A DNA stretch of 64,000 nt from Stenocarpella maydis (Eukaryota > Ascomycota > Sordariomycetes > Diaporthales > Diaporthaceae), in NCBI GenBank assembly GCA_002270565.1, contig NQMI01000064.1:125404-189403 (forward strand), written 5' to 3'. Of this stretch, positions 57,748 through 64,000 are shown in pieces. A program made the translations under genes and the position numbers. Position 1 is the first letter of the stretch, and each line of letters opens with the position of its first letter. The notes beneath the pieces were generated by a model. The model was not told the origin of the DNA and ran no database searches. It saw only the letters and a list, made by a program, of their open reading frames with translations.

Positions 57748-58531
57748 TCAGATGCGGACTTTGGAACTCGTGGAAGCAGTAGGGTTGTTGAAGGGCTTCT
57801 GTCCGTGGCTGTAGATCATCGCAACGTCAGTTAGCTCTCCAAACACGACGCTAGCCACAGGAGGTACTAGGAAAATGCCTGGTTGGAAAGATTGTCCTTA
57901 CATGTTGCCTGGAGGAGAGTAAGCGGCAACGACAAAGGCTCCGCCCTCGAGGTTTGTGGCTCGGGCCATTCCGAGACGAGTGGTGCCGTTCCAGACCATC
58001 TGGGCTTCAAGATTGGATTACCATCAGCCAAGGCTCCAACACAAGCTACATGTCTTCCAGGAATGTGGTACGTATGTCTGGTGGAGAGGGGTGCTTACTG
58101 TAGGCGGAGTAATCGAAGAAGTCACCGTTGGGAATGACCTCGTCGTGGTAGTAGACGTGGTCGGCCCAAAAGGCCAGTGTTGCCTGGTAGAGCTCTCCAA
58201 GCAGGCGAGGGCTGCCTGGGGAGAGGTAGATGATCTGGAGGCTGTAAGACTCGTTCTGGGAGGACCGTTTGGTGAAGCCCTTGGGGGTCGCAGGAATGTT
58301 GGCGCCGGCCTCCCAGTCGGCGACAAGCTGAGCCATCTCAGTGAGGTTGTTGCGCCAGGTCAGGGCGGGGACGCCGACCTGTCCGCGATAGTAGTTGTGG
58401 AGGCGTAGGGCATCATACTCGGCGCCGCCGGCAGGGGGCGTGTCGTTGAAAGGGCTGGGAGGGACCAGCTGGGTAAGAACACCAGCGGCCAGCATGACAA
58501 TGGCCAAGATTGAGTACATGACAGCAGGCAT
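57748..58531 (-). CDS. Secreted CAP/PR-1-like (SCP/TAPS) protein
   Basis: CAP-superfamily proteins are secreted and, in fungi, often bind sterols or fatty acids or act in host contact. Exons 58099-58531, 57902-58004 and 57748-57808 give 198 residues. The start MPAVMYSILAIVMLAAG gives a signal peptide or anchor. The CAP core shows the first helix ALRLHNYYRGQVGVPALTWRNNL, the AQLVADWEAG helix, a QNESYSLQIIYLSPG segment in place of the usual GEN signature, FWADHVYYHDE, FFDYSAY, and the TQMVWNGTTRLGMARATN block ending in AAYSPPGN. With the splice sites I chose, the His of the usual GHFTQ motif is absent. The cysteines of most CAP proteins are also missing. Intron 2 has a GTAAGG donor and a CTAAC branch site; the intron 1 acceptor (AAG) is less certain and a microexon may be missed. 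Confidence 0.8.
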
Positions 58532-60436
58532 CTTGAGGGTGTCGTTGCTAACGACCAATTGCAGAACAGCGTGGTAGCGGGAGGGTGGACGAAGTGATCT
58601 ATCTTGCTTCTGGATTGAAGATGGGAACTGTCGGTGCTGCCATAGGAGGGGCTCCAGATATCCTGGAAAGGGGGAGGGGGTTATTGGCAGAGAGGGATAA
58701 GAAGAAAGAGATTCAGAGGCCAAACAATACAAGTTACAGAGGTACGTCCAGAGTGAACCCGCCCATAGCGAATAAGTCGCCCACAGCTAATCTAAATCAC
58801 CCATAGCCATCCTGCTGCCGCTACCAATCGTACACACACACATACACACCTACTTCAATTAGAGGACATGATTTGAACGGTAGAAAAAGTTTGTATACTT
58901 GGGGCTTCACATACCTCTGTACCCTCCGTTTTGTGCTCTGCAAGTCTCCCTCTGCTTTATCACGAGGCAGATGCAGTTATCCAGTGTTGATGCCAGCAAA
59001 TGGAAAACCATTGCTTTGTCATACTCCCTCTGCCGTTTACTTGACCAGTTGGTTGGTTGGAGGCTTAATCTGCCATCAAGTCTTTTGGTACGTTTCTTGA
59101 ATCCTGGTCTGATCATCTCATCTCTAGCGTTTCTCAGGCACCTGATATGTCCGAACAGAACTGGAGCGGCTGATCTACCCTAAGGCTGGTGACCATGGAG
59201 CAAGTAGCACCCTTTGCAGACGGCATGGACTTTAAGAGGGTGACGCCTGGGTGTTGTTTCGTCCAAGAGTGATTAAGCCAAAGCTCCGAGAGGGAGGCCA
59301 GGGAGAAAGGGCCGATAGACAAGAATTCGGAGCTACTGATTGCGGTAGTGATAATTGTGTCAGCGTAGACGCACGATGAGAGAGCATGTCGGATTCAGCT
59401 GCTCAAGTAGCTAACGAACAAGCCTGTAGAGCTTAGGAACAGGAGATAATCAGCTGCTAAAAAGTTGAATAGACCACCTCCAACCGAAAACGTCTGCAAG
59501 CGTCTGCACCCAAAGACACTCGATTGAGGTCTGCATACAAAACCTCCCCAAGGTGCGTGCAAGAAATCAAGCCCATGGCAGGAGGGGGAGCGTGCTGTAG
59601 AATTTGGTCTGACCTTGAACCCGAGAAAAGGCCCAACATCTCACATTGAAGTCTTGCGAGAGGCCCACGAGACTGACGGAGCGCGCCCCTTGTCTTTCAG
59701 GGTGAAACCTTAACCGCCCATCCGGGAAGCAATCGGTGGAGGCACAAGCAGTGATCCAGCCCTCTCCCGAGGGAATCCTGACGTCCAGTCTCTTCTGGAA
59801 TCCCGAGAGACGAGCAGACCACATGAAGTTACAAAGCAGCCCAGCCCTTTGATCCTCACTGCCTTGACTGGGGCGGCAGCGGGACATAATCACGTGGAAG
59901 AGCAAAAGGCTCAATGCCGCCATCAGGTCCCGAGCCGCTGGTCCACTTTACACTGCCCACTGGTTAGTGTAAATACTTACATAGTGTAGGGGTGGCGCCA
60001 AAGTGTTTATCCCCCTGCCCCACCCGCCAGGGGTAGCTTGGGCTTGCACGGGCCGCGGCACGGCAAAACGAGGGGCAACGTTGATGCGATGTCGACCGCG
60101 AACCGTGCCGGCGCCGGCCCCGCGGCTTTTGACGATGCGGCGTACACTAGATAATGTTCACAGCCAGACTAGCCCGCCCGCCATAACCTTGCCACAACTG
60201 CTCAATTGAGTTCTTCTCATGTGACTTGTGATCCTGGATCCTGTTGTCGATAACCTGCTGGTGTTGTTGTTGTTGTTGTTGTTGTCGTTGTTGTTGTTGT
60301 TGTCATCATTATAGTTGTTGTATACTCCTCCAAGGTGCATCTCTTCAGCCTCGCCCGCCCTCTTTCCGGGCTCAGCCGCCGACCACGTCTCCCAAGGCCG
60401 ACCAGCTCCGCCGGCGTCAGCGCGAGGACCGCCAGG
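58532..60436. other. Gene-poor region between the CAP and muconate-cyclase genes
   Basis: Divergent promoters of the two flanking genes at its ends. A TTG trinucleotide repeat lies at 60260-60302 in the leader of the cyclase gene. A 118-codon minus-strand frame at 59567-59923 shows no family resemblance and is not called. Confidence 0.45.
60260..60302 (+). repeat. (TTG)n trinucleotide repeat
   Basis: About 14 TTG units with one TCG interruption, about 135-175 bp upstream of the cyclase start codon. Confidence 0.95.
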
Positions 60437-61702
60437 ATGGGACTGCACCACCTGATGATTGGGACGTGGACCCCCCCGGGGGCCATCTTCACGGTGCAGT
60501 TCGACGATGAGAAGCTCGAGCTGAAACTCATCAAGAGGACCGAGATCCCAGAGGACGAGCCCATATCATGGATGACCTTCGACGTGAGTTCCGGGGCCAG
60601 CCGGGCACTAGGTCGTGCGGACGGGGCCAGGGCTGATGAGACGGCATCAAACAGCATCAGAAAAAGAACCTCTACGGCTCCGCCATGAAGAAGTGGTCCA
60701 GCTTCGCAGTCAAGAGCCCGACTGAGATCATCCACGAGGCCTCACACCCAATCGGCGGTGACCGTACGTCCCAGTCTCCTCTCCACCACCCCAGAGTTCT
60801 TGTCCCATCATGGCCCTGGCGTCGTCGCTCACCCAAAACCCTCCCACACAGCCAAGGCAAACGACGCCACCACCAACACGCGCGCCATCTTCCTCCTGGC
60901 AGCCAGGAAGCCCCCCTACAACGTCTACGCGAACCCCTTCTACAACCACGCGGGCTACGGCAACGTCTTCTCCGTCTCCGCCACGGGGGCCCTGGCCCAA
61001 AACACCCAGAACTACCCCTACCAGCCCGACACAGGCATCCACGGCACCGTCTTCGACCCGGACGAGTCCCACCTGTACTCGGCCGACCTGACCGCCAACA
61101 AGCTGTGGTGCCACCGCAAGGACCCGGCCACGGGCGAGCTCGCCCTCGTCGGCAGCGTCGACGCCCCGGGCCCGGGCGACCACCCGCGCTGGGTCGCCAT
61201 GCACCCCACCGGCAACTACCTCTACGCCCTGATGGAGGCGGGCAACCGCCTGTGCGAGTACCTCATCGACCCGGCCACGCGCATGCCCGTCTACACGCAC
61301 CACTCGTGGCCCCTCATCCCGCCGGGCACCGAGCCCACCAGGGACCCGGCCACGGGCAAGGGCCTGTACCGCTCCGACGTGTGCGCCCTCAGCTCCTCGG
61401 GGAGGTACCTCTTCGCCACCAGCAGGGCAAACAGGTTCGACCTGACGGGCTACATCGCCGCCTTCCGGCTGCGGGACTGCGGCAGCGTCGAGGCCCAGAT
61501 CTGCCTCAACCCCACCCCCACGTCCGGGGGCCACTCCAACGCCGTTGCCCCCTGCGACTGGAGCGACGAGTGGCTCGCAATCACAGACGACCAGGAGGGC
61601 TGGGTCGAGATGTACCGGTGGAAGGACGAGTTCCTCGTGCGGGTGGCCAGGACCCGCATCCAGGAGCCCGGCTTTGGAATGAATGCCATCTGGTATGACT
61701 AG
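60437..61702 (+). CDS. Carboxy-cis,cis-muconate cyclase (beta-propeller lactonase fold)
   Basis: In the fungal protocatechuate branch of the beta-ketoadipate pathway this enzyme turns 3-carboxy-cis,cis-muconate into 3-carboxymuconolactone. Exons 60437-60583, 60655-60763 and 60852-61702 encode 368 residues, close to the Neurospora enzyme. The start MGLHHLMIGTWTPPGAIFTV opens the first propeller blade. Family landmarks: DEPISWMTFDHQKKNLYGSA, AMKKWSSFAVKSPTEIIHEA followed by SHPIGGDPKAND, ARKPPYNVYANPFYNHAGYG, SVDAPGPGDHPRWVAMHPTG, and the ending GFGMNAIWYD. The introns have GTGAGT and GTACGT donors. No other pathway gene is nearby, which is normal in fungi. There is no signal peptide, so it is probably cytosolic. 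Confidence 0.94.
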
Positions 61703-62289
61703 GTGTGTGCATGGGGGCGGATAATGAACTGCCGGCAGGGCTAGAATGCTTTTATTTACCTCCCGGATGGACAAGGGGGCCCCAAGCCCAATGTGACCGT
61801 GTATAATACAGCTAGGGTCAGGCTGCCCTGCTGTGCTCTGCCTGCGAGATTGGATTGCTCGCACTTTGTCTAACTGGTCCGTTCGGAGATCCGCCTAGCC
61901 GAATACAATGGGCAAAAAACAAGCAGCAAGCAAATGTGCTCAGCCTCACACCCAGCCCCCAGAATGCATCACCCAGATGGATTGGGACTTGAAACAGACA
62001 GCGCAAATGTCAATTCCAATGCTCCAAAAAAGAACCGCCCTGCTAATGATACACGATATCTTTCCTAACACCTACAAGTCCGCAGTAATCCATTTTTTGG
62101 CCAATGCTGGTATTAACTTTGCGTTTGTTCCGGCGCCCAATAATTCATTCCACCAGAAGCGTCAAGTAGTCGGTGGTCTGATTTCCTTTTCCCTCCCCAA
62201 CCGGAGGATTAAGGGTCAGACCGTCAGAGTCCTCATAATCCCCACCCTATGCTCTTGGTCCCACTAGGGGAGCTCAAGAGCCAGCTGCC
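61703..62289. other. Intergenic region between convergent cyclase and Mam3-like genes
   Basis: 3' untranslated sequence of both genes. A 119-codon plus-strand frame at 61908-62267 has no recognisable domain and is not called. Confidence 0.5.
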
Positions 62290-64000
62290 CTACTTGCCGC
62301 CCTTTCTCTTCTTCCTGCGGTTGTTCTTCTTTTTGCCGCCGTTGTTGCTGTTACCACCGGCCTGCGTAGATGTTTTTGACGTCTCCGCGGCGGCATCGCC
62401 TGGCGCTGCCGGACTGCTGGGGCCGCTCCTGTTCTCGTCGCCATCTGTTGATTGAGACGCATGCAATTCAATGTTGAGGTTGGCCCGGCTGGCGCTCTTG
62501 GCATTTCGGTCGGACCCACCCTGCTCCTCCTCGTCCTCGTTGCTGCTGGTCGTCTCCAGCACCACCTTGCGGATGCCTCTCGACTCCACAATGTTCTCGG
62601 TGATGCTACCGCTGCGCGCAAAGAGGTCTTTCCTGTGTGAGTATGGGCTTGTCGGCTCGCCAGGTGTCAACAAGTCGCTACCCGAGTCAGAGCCCTTGGT
62701 ATGCAGCTCCTGTTGTGGCGGCTGCGCCGTGACTGCCGCATAGCTGTGCTGCGGGGCCGTCTGAGTGGTCTGAAGGCCCTTGCTTGCAGTGTCATCCGCG
62801 TCTGCCTTGTCCGGGGAGCTGTTCTCAATACCTCGGGATTGAGGCGCGTGTCCGGTTGCGCCGTACTTCTGGGCCAGGGCTTGCGCACCATCCTTGGGTG
62901 TAAGTGCCGGCCGCAGCAGGGACGTCGTCTCGTCGTTTTCCTCGTCGTCACCCTCGACCCATGGCTCTTCTGGTATGACCTGCTCGGCCATCGGGCTCGA
63001 CCTCGGCTGCTCATGCACAACAACGCCGGGCTTGACCTTGACGGTGGTGGATTTGGTAGCCTTGGGGTTGGAGGCTGGGTTGGACGGGCCGAGGTGCTTC
63101 AGATGCTGCCTTATGTCATTGTAGCTTGCCCTCACCGGTACATTCTCCATCCTGCCATCGAGCCCAGCAGAGGCGCGCCGCAACAGGAACGTGCCGGGCA
63201 TGGGGCTGCCACTTCCAGGCTGGTCGGGAGAGTCACCCGTCTCAGCCGCCGAGTTGTATCTCTTCCTGCAGGCCTCGTAGTTGTCTGCCGAGTCCTCCTC
63301 GCCGACCTTTGTGTCCTCACTAGATTTACTTTCGGTCCCCTCGGCCCCCAGTTGGCCGTGGGACAACCGCCGTTGGTAGCGGGCCTTGGGTGCCGGCGCC
63401 ATGCGACGGATAGCCTTGTGGACATCAATGTACACATCGGATTCGTCAATGATTTCCCTGTTGGTGGATTGCTGTCAGCCTAATCAAGTTCGGCCACGCT
63501 CTTGGTCCTTGAGGAGGCGGGGTCGGGGGGGAAGGGGAAGCTTACTCTCCGATCAACTCCTCAATGACGTCCTCCAAGGTGACGACGCCGAGGGCACCGT
63601 GGTCGTCACCTGGGGCATCGGAAACCAAAACCATGTGCGACTTTCCCTCCTGGAAAAAGTTGATGATATCGAGGCAGCTCGTCTCGGGGCGGGTCTCGGG
63701 CAGGGTAGCCAGAGGGAAGTCGCTGACCCTCTTGCAGTCTTCAGGGTCGTAGGTGATGAGGATCTTGACCAGGAGCATTCCTATGAAGTTGGTCCGGTTC
63801 CCGATCTCGTGGATGGGAATGCGCGAGTACCCAGCCGAGAGGATCATGTCGATCTTCTCCTCGTCCAGGACGGTGTCCTCGGACATGATAAAAACGTCCT
63901 CCATTGGGGTCATCACGTCGTGGACAGGCTTCTCCTTGAGCTCGAGCACGGCGCCGATGATTGTGATCTCGTCCTCGTTGAGGCGATGGGCTGCTGGGCC
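62290..64000 (-). CDS. MAM3: CNNM/Mam3-type CBS-domain membrane protein, C-terminal part (5'-truncated)
   Basis: CNNM/Mam3 proteins are membrane proteins with a DUF21 domain and a CBS pair, tied to Mg2+/Mn2+ homeostasis; yeast Mam3 is vacuolar. The visible exons are 63546-64000, open at the window edge, and 62290-63457, together 540 residues. The DUF21 membrane domain lies outside. The visible part starts in the linker ([20 protein letters not shown]), then the two CBS motifs: [20 protein letters not shown] with SAGYSRIPI, and [15 protein letters not shown] with [17 protein letters not shown]. The intron falls inside ELIGEEIIDESD. A long Ser/Pro/Asp-rich tail of about 370 residues follows and ends in a strongly basic cluster ([14 protein letters not shown]). 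The MAM3 name is by domain pattern; other fungal CNNM paralogues cannot be excluded. Confidence 0.9.

Noticed and set aside
60685..61698. 337-codon plus-strand frame and 378-codon minus-strand frame over the muconate cyclase
   Set aside because: Both are out-of-frame shadows of the GC-rich cyclase exon; only the cyclase frame matches a family.
1..64000. Biosynthetic gene cluster, CRISPR array, rRNA or intact transposase
   Set aside because: No polyketide synthase, NRPS, terpene synthase, regularly spaced repeats, rRNA signature or transposase/reverse-transcriptase motif was found on either strand.

Overview
The window is nuclear DNA of a filamentous ascomycete (Pezizomycotina, most likely a Sordariomycete). 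The evidence is short introns (about 50-150 bp) with GTRNGT donors, CTRAC/CTGAY branch sites and YAG acceptors, GC-rich coding DNA separated by long intergenic stretches with small AT-rich islets, and an almost complete set of conserved fungal housekeeping proteins. It holds 17 protein genes I can support well, two of them cut by the window ends, plus one weaker gene call and decayed gene fragments. Genes lie on both strands with no operons. There is one assembly gap of 14 N inside the STE20 gene.

Layout. 1-10.2 kb: C-terminus of a HECT ubiquitin ligase (+), CCT5 chaperonin subunit (-), HBS1/SKI7 ribosome-rescue GTPase (+), and ER Hsp70 BiP/KAR2 (+). 11.3-20.4 kb: LSB5-like VHS/GAT adaptor (-), a small EthD protein (-), and the multi-KH vigilin SCP160 (+). 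25.3-28.2 kb: Ste20 p21-activated kinase (+). 31.9-37.2 kb: a disordered K/E/A-rich protein, a CCC1/VIT1-type metal transporter and a secreted type-B carboxylesterase (all -). 38.4-45.5 kb: a dsRBD/HA2/OB protein that resembles a DExH RNA helicase without its ATPase core (-), COX15 heme A synthase (+), and lysyl-tRNA synthetase KRS1 (-). 46.4-51.3 kb: a small secreted NTF2-like protein (-) and a charged, proline-rich DUF8035 protein (-). 51.3-57.7 kb is a gene-poor tract with simple repeats, a G-run cluster and decayed coding fragments. 57.7-64 kb: a secreted CAP/PR-1 protein (-), a carboxy-cis,cis-muconate cyclase (+), and the C-terminal half of a CNNM/Mam3 CBS-domain membrane protein (-).

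How the genes relate. Several products serve protein synthesis and quality control (CCT5, HBS1/SKI7, BiP, vigilin, KRS1, HECT E3), but I read this as chance clustering in a core-genome region. I see no biosynthetic cluster, CRISPR array, prophage or intact transposon. The most unusual items are the helicase-like protein that lacks RecA domains, a retained-intron arrangement in HBS1 that would yield a Ski7-like short protein, a possible 255-bp MITE, and interrupted pseudogenes at 54.8-57.4 kb. Exon borders were chosen by eye from splice signals, reading frame and family conservation; none has transcript support here.
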